From Cohnella cholangitidis (GTDB lineage Bacteria > Bacillota > Bacilli > Paenibacillales > Paenibacillaceae): a DNA stretch of 64,000 nucleotides. Position numbers and translations under genes: made by a program. Below, one piece after another: positions 45,509-54,555 of this stretch. Numbering within the stretch: the stretch's first letter is position 1; the number at the start of each line of letters is the position of its first letter. The DNA is taken from the NCBI RefSeq assembly GCF_014107495.1, contig NZ_CP041969.1, positions 3,335,501 to 3,399,500 of the forward strand. The letters run 5' to 3'. The notes under the pieces were generated by a model. That model ran no database searches. It was not told where the DNA came from and worked only from the letters and a program-made list of their open reading frames with translations.

Positions 45509-47437
45509 ATGAAATTGCATTTTGAAGGAGATTTAGATGCATTACGGCCCGGGATAAGGGCATTGTCGCAAGAGCTTGGCTTGTCCGAAGAGGCGGAAGG
45601 ATTAATCGTTCAAGTCGGGCGGTCGGGTAACGAGAACGACCTTGAAGTCGGCTTGAAACAAGGCAAGGCTTACATCTATTATGGACAAAAGCATCAGTTT
45701 TTTCGCGGATTGGGGCTACTCTTGCAAACGTTATCCGAGGGGGACTCGGATTTCGAGCTTCGGGAGCGGCAGCAGTTCGATACGATCGGCCCGATGTTCG
45801 ATCTGTCGCGCAACGCGGTATTAACGGTCGATAGCTTCAAACTCATGCTTAATAAAATGGCCTTGATGGGATTAAACACCGTGATGCTGTACATGGAGGA
45901 TACGTACACCATCGACAGCGAGCCTTATTTCGGCTATATGAGAGGCAGATATACGCATGCGGAGCTTAAGGAGATCGACGACTACGCCGACCAATTCGGA
46001 ATCGAAGCTTTCCCGAGCATTCAGACGCTGGCGCATCTGGAGGAGTTTTTGAAATGGTTGCCCGTGTGGGAGTATCGGGATACGAAAGGCGCGCTGCTCG
46101 TAGGCGAAGAGCGGACGGATCGGTTGATCGAGCAAATGATCGAAGCCGCCAGCGCTCCGTTCCGCAGCCGCAAAATCCATATCGGAATGGACGAGGCGGA
46201 GGAGCTGGGCCGGGGCAAATATTTGGATCGCAACGGCTACCGCAGCCGGTTCGATATCATGACGGAGCATCTGGATAAGGTGCTCGACTGCACGCGCCGC
46301 CTCGGCCTGAAGTCGATGATGTGGAGCGATATGTTCTTGAAGCTGGCCGTCGGGAACGCCGGAACCGAAAGCAACTATTACGACAAAAATACAACGATCC
46401 CGGAGGAGATGGCCCGACGTATTCCTAAGGACGTCGATATGGTGTACTGGGATTACGTCCACTTGGAGCCCGAGCATTACGAGAGCGTGATCGCCAATCA
46501 TCGGCCGCTCGGGTGCAATCTCGTGTTCGCCGGAGCCGTGTGGATATTCAATACGTTCGGGGTTAATTATGGTTTGAGCTTGAACGCTTCGGATACGGCG
46601 CTTCAAGTGTGCAAGAAGGAAGGCATCCGCGAAGCCTACGCGACGATGTGGGGCGATGACGGGAACGAAGGCAATCCGTTCGCGGCATTGCTGGGGTTGC
46701 AGCTCTATGCGGAGCACGCTTATTCGGCGGAGAAGCCGGATCGGGCATGGGTAGCTAGCAGAGCCAAGTTCTGTACCGGAATCGAAGCGGACACGTTCCT
46801 GCTGATGAAGGATCTGGACGAGACGCCGGGAGCGGAACCCGACAACCGGAAACAGAGCAATCCTTCGAAGTTTCTGCTGTACCAAGACGTTCTCCTCGGC
46901 CTATTCGACAGACAGATCCAAGGCTTGGACATGGCGGGGCACTACGCGCGGTTGGAGGAGAACATTCGCAACCGTCGCGACAAGTCCGCCGAATTGGATT
47001 ACCTGTTCGAGGTTCCGGAGAAGCTATGCGGCGTGCTGAAGCGAAAAAGCGAGATCGGAATCGAGCTGAAGCGGGCTTACGATGCGAAGGACAACGATAA
47101 GCTGCGGGAAATCGCGACGGAAGTGCTGCCCGTGATCGCGGAAGCGGTACGCGAGCTGAGGGGGGCTCATCGCGCGCAGTGGCTGCGCATGTTCAAGCCG
47201 TTCGGCTGGGAAGTCATCGACATTCGCTACGGCGGAGTCGTGAACCGGCTGGATACGGCTGCGTACCGGTTGCTCGATTATGTCGAAGGCCGGGTCGAAC
47301 GGATCGTGGAACTGGAGCAAGAACGGCTAGTCTATAGCGCGACAAACCAGTTCAACAACAAGGGAGCCGGCTGGTGCAGCTATTATTACAGAATGGCTTC
47401 GCCGAACGTCTTTTTCCACGTCCTTAATCCGTTCTGA
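45509..47437 (+). CDS. GH20 family beta-N-acetylhexosaminidase-type hydrolase
   Basis: The 642-residue protein has no signal peptide and is cytoplasmic. An N-terminal accessory domain (about 1-90) is followed by a TIM barrel with the GH20 catalytic Asp-Glu pair in 'KIHIGMDEAEELGRGKYL', then a helical C-terminal region of about 190 residues. The family removes terminal N-acetylglucosamine or galactosamine. It is divergent from the amino-sugar-acid operon, so it may release the amino sugar that feeds that pathway. AGGAGG precedes ATG 45509. Confidence 0.87.
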   Translation: MKLHFEGDLDALRPGIRALSQELGLSEEAEGLIVQVGRSGNENDLEVGLKQGKAYIYYGQKHQFFRGLGLLLQTLSEGDSDFELRERQQFDTIGPMFDLSRNAVLTVDSFKLMLNKMALMGLNTVMLYMEDTYTIDSEPYFGYMRGRYTHAELKEIDDYADQFGIEAFPSIQTLAHLEEFLKWLPVWEYRDTKGALLVGEERTDRLIEQMIEAASAPFRSRKIHIGMDEAEELGRGKYLDRNGYRSRFDIMTEHLDKVLDCTRRLGLKSMMWSDMFLKLAVGNAGTESNYYDKNTTIPEEMARRIPKDVDMVYWDYVHLEPEHYESVIANHRPLGCNLVFAGAVWIFNTFGVNYGLSLNASDTALQVCKKEGIREAYATMWGDDGNEGNPFAALLGLQLYAEHAYSAEKPDRAWVASRAKFCTGIEADTFLLMKDLDETPGAEPDNRKQSNPSKFLLYQDVLLGLFDRQIQGLDMAGHYARLEENIRNRRDKSAELDYLFEVPEKLCGVLKRKSEIGIELKRAYDAKDNDKLREIATEVLPVIAEAVRELRGAHRAQWLRMFKPFGWEVIDIRYGGVVNRLDTAAYRLLDYVEGRVERIVELEQERLVYSATNQFNNKGAGWCSYYYRMASPNVFFHVLNPF

Positions 47438-47450
47438 CGATTGATGATGT

Positions 47451-47494
47451 AGGCTGCCTGTAAGGTCGTAATTGACCCGAGGGCAGCCTTTTTT
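47451..47494 (+). terminator. Terminator after the GH20 gene
   Basis: AGGCTGCC and GGCAGCCT pair around a 23-nt loop and are followed by TTTTTT. Confidence 0.85.
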
Positions 47495-47560
47495 CGAGCG
47501 AAAATAAATTTGTTATAATAATGACCAGCATTAAGAATGGGATAACGGGCGGGGATACAT

Positions 47561-48460
47561 ATGAAATTGGAACGATTGATCTCTATGATCTACAAGCTGT
47601 TGAACCACGAAGTTCTTTCTGCCTCCGCGCTGGCCGAAGAGTTTCAAGTTTCCCCAAGAACCATCTATAGGGATATCGACGCGATCTGCGCCGCTGGCTT
47701 CCCGGTCATATCGTATCAGGGAAACAAAGGCGGATTCGGCATGATGGACGGATATAAAATGGATAGAACCTTGCTCGGCTCCTATGATGTCGCTTCCCTG
47801 ATCACCGTGCTCAGCAGCCTTTCCTCCGTGTTTGAAGACGAGCGCGCGAAAGGAACCATCGAACGACTGCAAACGATCGGAACGGAACATCAGAATTCTA
47901 GTCTAACGGTGGACTTCGAAACCCGCCGTACCGATCCCGACGCGCTTCCTCATTTACGCACGGCCATTAAAGAACGAATAATCGTCCGTTTTGATTACAT
48001 CAATGTAAAGAATGAACGTACGACCCGCGAAATGGAACCGGTGAAGCTTCATTTTAAATATAGCAATTGGTACATATACGGTTATTGCCGAACAAGGCGG
48101 GATTATCGAGAGTTCCGACTATCCCGGATGATGAATTTGTTCCTGACTCAGATTACCTTTCAGCCGCACCGCGAGCCGAAAGAGGTCGATTCCGCAAATC
48201 AAGATCGGGTGGAGGAAGTCGTCATCCGGGTGAGGCCCGAGGCTTTGGCGGAAGCGATGGATCAGTTCCACCAGGTCGATAAGCAATTTCATGCCGATGG
48301 AAGCATGACGATGCGAATTCCCGTCAATAAACCGTTGGAAGCACGGTGGCTATGGTCGATTTTGCTGAGTTTCGGCAGCGGTGCGGAGGTCCTCGAGCCT
48401 CCTGCATTGCGAGGCATAGTAATAGATCAGCTTCAAAATGCACTCAAACAATATGAGTAG
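47561..48460 (+). CDS. YafY-type HTH-WYL transcriptional regulator
   Basis: The 299-residue product has an N-terminal DeoR-like HTH ('SASALAEEFQVSPRTIYRDIDAI') and a central WYL domain ('EPVKLHFKYSNWYIYGYCRTRRDYREFRLSRM') with a WCX tail. Proteins of this type often control neighbouring DinB-family genes. An extended -10 promoter (TGTTATAAT, 47511-47519) lies upstream. A hairpin with the palindrome TATGACA/TGTCATA spans its stop codon and precedes the DinB gene. Confidence 0.9.
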   Translation: MKLERLISMIYKLLNHEVLSASALAEEFQVSPRTIYRDIDAICAAGFPVISYQGNKGGFGMMDGYKMDRTLLGSYDVASLITVLSSLSSVFEDERAKGTIERLQTIGTEHQNSSLTVDFETRRTDPDALPHLRTAIKERIIVRFDYINVKNERTTREMEPVKLHFKYSNWYIYGYCRTRRDYREFRLSRMMNLFLTQITFQPHREPKEVDSANQDRVEEVVIRVRPEALAEAMDQFHQVDKQFHADGSMTMRIPVNKPLEARWLWSILLSFGSGAEVLEPPALRGIVIDQLQNALKQYE

Positions 48461-48491
48461 TATGACAGACTGTTGTCATACTACTTTTTTT
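48457..48491. promoter_or_regulatory. Palindrome that may act as both terminator and operator
   Basis: GTAGTATGACA and TGTCATACTAC (11-bp arms, 6-nt loop) are followed by seven T residues, so it can terminate the regulator transcript. A TGACA-N6-TGTCA core just before a TATACT (48491) also fits an operator for the WYL regulator controlling the DinB gene. The operator role is inferred. Confidence 0.6.
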
Positions 48492-48548
48492 ATACTAACA
48501 ACGGATGCCGAAACAAAATCCATATCCAGTCAAAAGGAGACGATCCAA

Positions 48549-49088
48549 ATGAATCATCCGGTACGAATGTTCGACTACCATGCGTGGGCTACTCAAACTC
48601 TCTTGGAACGAATCAAGGAGCTCCCGTCCACGGTGCTGCAACAAGAAGTAAACACCTCGTTTCCTACTATCGGCGAAGCGTTCGCGCATGTCTATGCGCT
48701 CGACAAGTGTTGGCTTCAGATTCTGAACGGTACCAGTATGCCCAAGGCGCTGGAAGCGTGCCTTCCCCTTCAACAAGAAACCCTTCGGTACTCTGTCGAT
48801 GAATTCGCGATTGCCTTTAGCGAGCTAGCGGAACAATTCGGAGCATGGTTCCGAAGCCAAGACGACTTGGAGCAATTCATTGCGCTCGAGAATCCGTACG
48901 CCGGAACGCGCAGCATCCGATTCTCGGAAATCGTGCTGCAAGTGGTCAATCATGGCACCTACCACAGGGGCAATGTTTCTGCGATGTTGCGTCAATTGGG
49001 CCACGCCTCCACCATGAACGACTATTCGCTTTTTTGGTATCGGGAATCCCCTAAATTAATGAGCGAAGAGGAGCAAAATGATGTTTAA
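48549..49088 (+). CDS. DinB/YfiT-like four-helix metalloprotein
   Basis: The 179-residue protein has the DinB fold signatures 'DYHAWATQTLLERI', 'EAFAHVYALDKCWLQIL' and 'VVNHGTYHRGNVSAML', giving the three histidines that bind a divalent metal. Many relatives transfer thiols such as bacillithiol to electrophiles; this member's activity is unknown. AAAGGAG lies 9 nt upstream of ATG 48549. It is downstream of a WYL regulator and overlaps the next gene by 11 nt. Confidence 0.88.
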   Translation: MNHPVRMFDYHAWATQTLLERIKELPSTVLQQEVNTSFPTIGEAFAHVYALDKCWLQILNGTSMPKALEACLPLQQETLRYSVDEFAIAFSELAEQFGAWFRSQDDLEQFIALENPYAGTRSIRFSEIVLQVVNHGTYHRGNVSAMLRQLGHASTMNDYSLFWYRESPKLMSEEEQNDV

Positions 49089-49497
49089 TGTCATAGAGGA
49101 GCTTAATTGGATTGCCGTCTTGCTTGCTGCGTTGGCGTCCGCTTTATTGGGAGGCGTTTGGTTTACTGTGATTTTTGGTAAGGCTTATGCCCTTGCGTTA
49201 GGAAGAGAAGGTGCACCAAGCGAAAAGCCGGCTCCCATTTTTATCGCGGGACCCTTTGTATGCGGCTTAGTAACTACGGTCGCAACGGCCATTTTGATCT
49301 ATGCTTTAGGTATCGAAACCATTGACAATGCTATGATCTTTGGCGGCATTGCCGGTATTGGTTTCTTGGCTTCAACGACCGTCAATACGGCAATAAACCC
49401 GAACATACCTCGTCCTCTTCTATACGGACTTATTAGCGGGAGCTATTTTTTACTTTCGGGTTTGATTACTAGTGTAATTCTTGTAGCTATGAAATAA
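49078..49497 (+). CDS. DUF1761 membrane protein
   Basis: The 139-residue product has four membrane segments and the DUF1761 N-terminal pattern 'AALASALLGGVWFTVIFGKAY'. Function is unknown. It starts inside the DinB gene (ATG 49078 or 49081, AGAGGAG upstream) and is followed by a terminator, so the two form one unit. Confidence 0.85.
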   Translation: MMFNVIEELNWIAVLLAALASALLGGVWFTVIFGKAYALALGREGAPSEKPAPIFIAGPFVCGLVTTVATAILIYALGIETIDNAMIFGGIAGIGFLASTTVNTAINPNIPRPLLYGLISGSYFLLSGLITSVILVAMK

Positions 49498-49513
49498 TTG
49501 TCATAAAAGCAGG

Positions 49514-49544
49514 GGGTGTCCCATAAGTCGCTTATGGGACACCC
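49514..49544 (+). terminator. Terminator after the DinB/DUF1761 genes
   Basis: GGGTGTCCCATAAG and its exact reverse complement (14 bp) flank the loop TCG; TTAGTTATTTC follows. Confidence 0.88.
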
Positions 49545-49631
49545 TTAGTTATTTCTATCGATTAAGTTTTGCGGGGATGTATCTCCTTCCGGTTGCTTAG
49601 AAATCGTGAAATCTGATTCATACCAAGCAAA

Positions 49632-49676
49632 AAAAGGTCCGTCAAGGAGAATTCAACGCTCCCTGACGGACCTTTT
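49632..49676 (-). terminator. Terminator of the second importer operon
   Basis: AAAAGGTCCGTCA and TGACGGACCTTTT form a 13-bp stem; on the minus strand a seven-T tail follows. Confidence 0.88.
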
Positions 49677-49684
49677 CCACTAGA

Positions 49685-50566
49685 TTAACCTTTTACAGCG
49701 CCCGCGATCATGCCCTGCATAATGTGCTTCTGGAAGATCAAGTAGACGATGATGGTCGGAACGACCGAGATGGCTAGAGCGGCCATCGTTAATTTGTAGT
49801 CGGTCATGTATCCCGTCGAGAACATCGATAAGCTTAGCGGCAATGTCTTCAGCGCCGGCTTGCTGATGAACACGAGGGCGAACGAGAATTCGTTCCAGTA
49901 GCGAAGGAAGGCTAGAATCGCAACGGTAGACAGCGCCGGAAGGGATAGCGGAAGCATGATTCTTCTGAAAATACCCCAGTAACCGGTGCCGTCGATCATG
50001 GCCGCTTCTTCGATATCTTTCGGGAAAGTGTTCATGTACGCTTGAACGATAAAAATCGCGATAGGCAGCTCGAACGCCACGTAAGGCAAGATTAGCGCCC
50101 AATAGCTGTTAAGAAGATGAACCTTGTTCATCAGAATGAAGAGCGGGACAAGCGTACTGTGAATCGGAATCAGCATGCCGAGCAGGAAGATGCCCATTAC
50201 GGCGAGCTTGAGCTTGAATTGAAAGCGAGACAGGACGTAAGCAGCAAGAGCGCCGGCCACTAGCGTCAATGCGAGCGAAGCGATCGTAACGACGACGGAG
50301 TTGAACATGGCGAGCCCCATATCGGATACTTCCCATGCTCTCTTGAAGTTATCCCACTGCCAATTAGCCGGGAACTGGAACGGACGGCTGAAAAACTCGT
50401 CGTTCGTCTTGAACGCGCTTATGAAAAGCCAGAACAAAGGATAGAGAGTAACCAAGGCGTAGACGAGCATCGCGACGTTCGTGATTCCGCCCCGCCATTT
50501 GCGCAGACCCAAACTCGTCTCCGAGGAGGATGACCTGCCTGAATCGATTGTCGTTTTCTTATTCAT
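49685..50566 (-). CDS. Carbohydrate ABC transporter permease (MalG type)
   Basis: The 293-residue permease has six membrane segments and the EAA loop 'EEAAMIDGTGYWGIFRRIML'. It is the last gene of the HK-RR-SBP-permease-permease operon. GGAGGAGGATCC lies just upstream of ATG 50566 and 15 nt separate it from the other permease. Confidence 0.94.
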   Translation of the reverse strand: MNKKTTIDSGRSSSSETSLGLRKWRGGITNVAMLVYALVTLYPLFWLFISAFKTNDEFFSRPFQFPANWQWDNFKRAWEVSDMGLAMFNSVVVTIASLALTLVAGALAAYVLSRFQFKLKLAVMGIFLLGMLIPIHSTLVPLFILMNKVHLLNSYWALILPYVAFELPIAIFIVQAYMNTFPKDIEEAAMIDGTGYWGIFRRIMLPLSLPALSTVAILAFLRYWNEFSFALVFISKPALKTLPLSLSMFSTGYMTDYKLTMAALAISVVPTIIVYLIFQKHIMQGMIAGAVKG

Positions 50567-50581
50567 TGTCGGATCCTCCTC

Positions 50582-51457
50582 CTAACGATAGTCTTTTTTC
50601 ATCAAATATTGACTGCCGGCAATTAAGATAAGGCTCAGAATAATAATCGTCGTCGATACCGCGCTACCGTATCCGAAGCGGTAGATGGAGAACGTGTTGT
50701 TATACATGTAGGACGCGAGTACCTCGGTCGAATGCGCCGGACCGCCGCCGGTCATGATATAGATGAGATCGAAGGCTTTCAAGCTTCCGGAAATGCAAAG
50801 CACGATAACGACCTTGATCGTATCCCAGATCATGGGCAGCGTGATGGAGAACAGTTTGCGCGAGCCTTGGACGCCGTCGATCTTGGCGGCATCGTCGATC
50901 TCGCCCGGGATATTTTGCAGCGCTGCAATAAAAATGATCAAGTAAGGCCCGATGTAGTTCCAGATGATCGGAACCATGATCGAATACATGGAGATGTCCG
51001 GGTCGGCCAACCAAAGCTGCTTCCAAGAACCGAGTCCCAGATTGTCGAGCAGGAAGTTCAGAATTCCGATCTCCGGGTGATAGATGTAGCCCCAGATGAT
51101 CCCGACGACGACCGAGGAAAGCACCATAGGCATGAACACCGAGGAACGGACGAACTTGGTGAACCAATTGTTCTTGAGCAAGAGCAAAGCTAGAATTAGC
51201 GCGATGGGCACTTGTCCGAAGACGGAGGCCGCGACGACGAGCATGTTGTTCTTAAAAGAAAGCCAGAATATAGGATCCTGGATCGCCTCCAGGTAATTTC
51301 CGAGACCTATGAATTTCGCCGTGCCAATACCTTTCCAATCGAACAGGCCGTAATAAGCCGACCAGAAAATAGGGATCATAACGAATACGATAAACAGAAG
51401 CAGCGCAGGTAACAGACCTAATACGATAAAACCTCTCATACGGCTGGATGATGTCAT
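50582..51457 (-). CDS. Carbohydrate ABC transporter permease (MalF type)
   Basis: The 291-residue permease has six membrane segments and the EAA loop 'DDAAKIDGVQGSRKLFSITL'. AAAGGAG precedes ATG 51457. It works with the MalG-type permease encoded next and the lipoprotein at 51589; no ATPase gene is nearby. Confidence 0.94.
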   Translation of the reverse strand: MTSSSRMRGFIVLGLLPALLLFIVFVMIPIFWSAYYGLFDWKGIGTAKFIGLGNYLEAIQDPIFWLSFKNNMLVVAASVFGQVPIALILALLLLKNNWFTKFVRSSVFMPMVLSSVVVGIIWGYIYHPEIGILNFLLDNLGLGSWKQLWLADPDISMYSIMVPIIWNYIGPYLIIFIAALQNIPGEIDDAAKIDGVQGSRKLFSITLPMIWDTIKVVIVLCISGSLKAFDLIYIMTGGGPAHSTEVLASYMYNNTFSIYRFGYGSAVSTTIIILSLILIAGSQYLMKKDYR

Positions 51458-51512
51458 ACAAAACTCCTTTCTCCCAAGAGGAAGTTCAAAAAGTTACCCA
51501 TATAAGGTAGGA

Positions 51513-51550
51513 CGGTTTCAGCCCTCCTGCTAGGAGGAGAACTGAAACCG
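51513..51550 (-). other. Intercistronic stem-loop between SBP and permease genes
   Basis: CGGTTTCAG and CTGAAACCG enclose an inner TCCTGCTAGGA hairpin. No T-run follows, so RNA stabilisation of the binding protein message is more likely than termination. Confidence 0.65.
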
Positions 51551-51588
51551 CGACATGTTGTTGTTCGATTAAGGGCCTCTGCCGTACG

Positions 51589-52914
51589 TTACTTGCCGAG
51601 CGACTTGGCTTGCGCGTCTTGAATTTTCTTCGCGATATCTTCGGCTTTGCCGCCCATGAGCAGCTCTTGAAGTCCGTTGTTCACGGCTTCCGCGCCGGCG
51701 GAAGTCATGATGCCGTCATATACCGGAGTCATTTTCACGGTATTCAGAAGCTCGTATACCGCCGAGAAGATCGGAGTAACTTTGCTCTTGTCGAGATCGA
51801 CTTTGTAGCTGACCAGCTGGTTGCTTTCCAGAACGCGCTTCTGAGCGTCAGGACCGGCCATGGCAAGCATCAGCTCGAATGCGGCTTCTTTCTTGGCGCC
51901 GGTAGCGTCTTTGCCAAGGCCTAGGCCTGTTCCGACAACGCCGGACAACGTATTCGGGTCGCCTTTGCCGCCCGGGATGGAAGGAAGAACCGTTGCGCCC
52001 ATTTGGGCCATAGCTTCCGGGCTCGCATTCGCGGCGAAGTTAGTCAATGCCCAGCCGCCGTCGATCATGAACGCCGATTTGCCTTGCGCGAACATTTGCT
52101 CCATTTGCGTATTGTCGATCGCGTTGAAGCCTTCTTGGAACGCGCCCGCGTTGCCTAGATCTTGCAAGTGCTGAAGCGCTTGAACGAATTCCGGATCCGT
52201 GAACTTCGCGCCGTCTTGGGCAGCTGCTTTGAGGAACCATTCCGTGCCCGTTACGCGATCGGCCAGCGAGCTGAGGATACTGGATTGCGCGAGCCAAGAA
52301 GCTTTGTTGCCAAGCGCGATCGGAGTGATCTTTTTGCCTTTGAGAACTTCGACGGCTTTCATTAAGTCGTCCCATGTTTTCGGAACTTGTAGGCCGTTGG
52401 CGTCAAGAATCGATTGGTTGTAGTACAGAATCGACGTAGGGCTCAGAGCGATCGGAGCGCTGTAGATGTTGCCGTCGATCGTAAACCCGTCGAACGAACC
52501 GGGCAGGAAGCCGTTTTTCCATTCGGCTTGTTTGTCGAGAAGCTCGTTGATCGGCTGGATCATGCCGCCGGCTTGGAACTCCTTGGTCATAATGCCCGGC
52601 CACATGACGAACAAGTCCGGCATTTCGTTGGCTGCGGCGACCGTTTTCAGGCGCGTTCTGTAGCCGTCAGGCGGAATCGCCTGAATATCGAGCTCGATGT
52701 TCGTGTGGTCTTTCTGGAATTGCTCGATGATCGAACGCATCGTCTGCGCGCGTTGGTCGTCACCGGTATAGTTATGCCAGAGCGAGAGCTTTACCTTTTC
52801 CGTTCCGGCCGACTGGGTGGCTCCGCTGTTGTCGGAGTCCTTGTTGCCGCAACCGGCTAAGAGGAGCGAGATCGCTACCGTAGATGCCATAATAACGGAT
52901 AATGGTTTTTTCAT
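51589..52914 (-). CDS. Sugar ABC transporter solute-binding lipoprotein
   Basis: The 441-residue lipoprotein (lipobox LAGC, Cys22) has a family 1 binding domain ('VKLSLWHNYTGDDQRAQTM', 'EMPDLFVMWPGIMTKEF', 'TSILYYNQSILDANGLQVP', 'FAQGKSAFMIDGGWAL'). It supplies the permeases encoded downstream. A TATACT (52952-52947 on the minus strand) without a good -35 suggests an activator-dependent promoter, presumably for the response regulator encoded just upstream. GGGAGG precedes ATG 52914. Confidence 0.93.
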   Translation of the reverse strand: MKKPLSVIMASTVAISLLLAGCGNKDSDNSGATQSAGTEKVKLSLWHNYTGDDQRAQTMRSIIEQFQKDHTNIELDIQAIPPDGYRTRLKTVAAANEMPDLFVMWPGIMTKEFQAGGMIQPINELLDKQAEWKNGFLPGSFDGFTIDGNIYSAPIALSPTSILYYNQSILDANGLQVPKTWDDLMKAVEVLKGKKITPIALGNKASWLAQSSILSSLADRVTGTEWFLKAAAQDGAKFTDPEFVQALQHLQDLGNAGAFQEGFNAIDNTQMEQMFAQGKSAFMIDGGWALTNFAANASPEAMAQMGATVLPSIPGGKGDPNTLSGVVGTGLGLGKDATGAKKEAAFELMLAMAGPDAQKRVLESNQLVSYKVDLDKSKVTPIFSAVYELLNTVKMTPVYDGIMTSAGAEAVNNGLQELLMGGKAEDIAKKIQDAQAKSLGK

Positions 52915-53007
52915 TTATCTGACCTCCCTGTTTTAACTGCTCCTTCAGTATAGGGGTTGTTTTTGGGATAGGCAGGGGACAGAAATCAGGAGTAGGGTGG
53001 GTAAATA

Positions 53008-54555
53008 TCAGTTGTTCGTTCGATATTCCGAAGGCGTCTTCCCCGATACCTTCTTGAATAGCTGGCTGAAATATTTAACGTCCTCGTATCCGACGCGCCG
53101 CGCCACGTCGCTGATTTTCATCGGAGATTGGCTCAGAAGTTCCATCGCCCTACGCATGCGTTCCCGCGTTACGAACTCGATATACGTAAGGCCTGTCTCC
53201 CGCTTGAACACTTCGCTGAAGTGGTTAGGGTTCAAATGGACATGCTTGGCCACTTGCTGCAGCGTTAGATTATTATCCAGGTGATCGCCTATGTACGCCA
53301 TGGCTCGTTTGATATAAGACACCCGCTCGCCCGCGGCCAGCTCCTGATACTTGTCCGTTAACGATTGAAGATGCTTGAACAGCGTTTCTTCCGGACGCGC
53401 CGTAATGTCGTCGGACGGCTGCAGCAGTCGCGCCGGCAACGGTTCTTCTCCTTCCAACGCTTGCATCGCTCTGACGCGTTCAATCCAACGATGCCCCGAG
53501 ATCAGAATCGAATTCACGTAAGCGCGGAACGAGCTTGGCGTTGCCGCCGGATCGGAGAGCAGGGTTCTTATCGTTTCGTTGACCCACATCCGAAGCTCGA
53601 CGACATTGCCCGTCTTCAGAATAGAAATGAGCTGCTCTTCCTCTTCTTGGGTGGATATCGTTCTTCCGCCTACGTTATCTTTAATATCCTCATAAGTGAC
53701 TAAGCCTTCCCGATCGGCGAACCATTTGAAAGTAAAGACGTAGGAGGCCTCCGAATACGACGCCCGCAAGCCGCCGAGCTTATTTACTCGGGAGCCTGCG
53801 GCAATGAACAGCTTGCACTTCAGCTTCCGGCTGATTCGCTCGAATTCCAGCTTGATCTTCTGAAGCTCGATCTCCGTCCTTTCCTGGCTAAGAACGAGTA
53901 AGATATAGTCTTTGCGCAGCAAAGTTTCCCCATTCAGCAGCTCGTTAACCATATTTTGAACCGCAAAATGAAGAGAGTTGGCGTAAATCGTATCTTCGCC
54001 CCATCCGGCGGCAGCGATGATAAACACTTGGAATGATTGATTATCGGGATTCAGCTTAGGCAACAGTTGAGGAATTTGCGTTAGCGATTGCTTGTCCAGA
54101 TTGTCCTCCTGCACCAATTGCTCGAGCAGGTTGTCGCGGAACGCCGATTGCTGGATGTGGCCTTGCTTAAGCGTAGCCCAACGGTTTAATAGGCGCTGTT
54201 TCGCTTGCATGGCGGCTTTAATAATATCTTGAGGCGGGCTTGTCTTGAGCAGGTAGTCGCTGACGCCTTCCCGGATAGCCTGCTGGGTATAGCTGAAATC
54301 GTCATAGCCGGTCAGAATGATGATTTCCGTGTCGGGCAACAGCTTCTTCGCTTCCGCGGCCAACTCCAAACCCGTCTTGCCGGTCATGCGAATGTCCGTC
54401 AACACGATATTCGGCCGTTCGACCGGGATGCGGGCGATCGCCTCTTCCGCGGAGACGGCAGGAGCCAACAGCTCGAAGCCGAGCTCTTGCCAATTGATCA
54501 CCGTGCTAAGCCCGGTGCGGATAATGACTTCGTCGTCGACGATCAGTACTTTCAT
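53008..54555 (-). CDS. Response regulator, YesN type (REC + AraC HTH)
   Basis: The 515-residue product has a receiver domain ('LIVDDEVIIRTGL', phosphoacceptor Asp in 'NIVLTDIRMTGKTG'), a long middle region and a C-terminal AraC double HTH ('NNLTLQQVAKHVHLNPNHFSEVFK', here in two blocks with 'ISDVARRVGYEDVKYF'). The conserved receiver lysine is present but is followed by Thr rather than the usual Pro ('DYLLKTSPPQD'). It is phosphorylated by the kinase encoded upstream, with which it overlaps by 4 nt, and probably activates the adjacent importer genes. Confidence 0.94.
   Translation of the reverse strand: MKVLIVDDEVIIRTGLSTVINWQELGFELLAPAVSAEEAIARIPVERPNIVLTDIRMTGKTGLELAAEAKKLLPDTEIIILTGYDDFSYTQQAIREGVSDYLLKTSPPQDIIKAAMQAKQRLLNRWATLKQGHIQQSAFRDNLLEQLVQEDNLDKQSLTQIPQLLPKLNPDNQSFQVFIIAAAGWGEDTIYANSLHFAVQNMVNELLNGETLLRKDYILLVLSQERTEIELQKIKLEFERISRKLKCKLFIAAGSRVNKLGGLRASYSEASYVFTFKWFADREGLVTYEDIKDNVGGRTISTQEEEEQLISILKTGNVVELRMWVNETIRTLLSDPAATPSSFRAYVNSILISGHRWIERVRAMQALEGEEPLPARLLQPSDDITARPEETLFKHLQSLTDKYQELAAGERVSYIKRAMAYIGDHLDNNLTLQQVAKHVHLNPNHFSEVFKRETGLTYIEFVTRERMRRAMELLSQSPMKISDVARRVGYEDVKYFSQLFKKVSGKTPSEYRTNN

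Noticed and set aside
45872..46885. A 337-codon minus-strand open frame opposite the GH20 gene
   Set aside because: Composition is low in hydrophobic-core pattern and no family is recognisable; the sense frame carries the GH20 catalytic motif.
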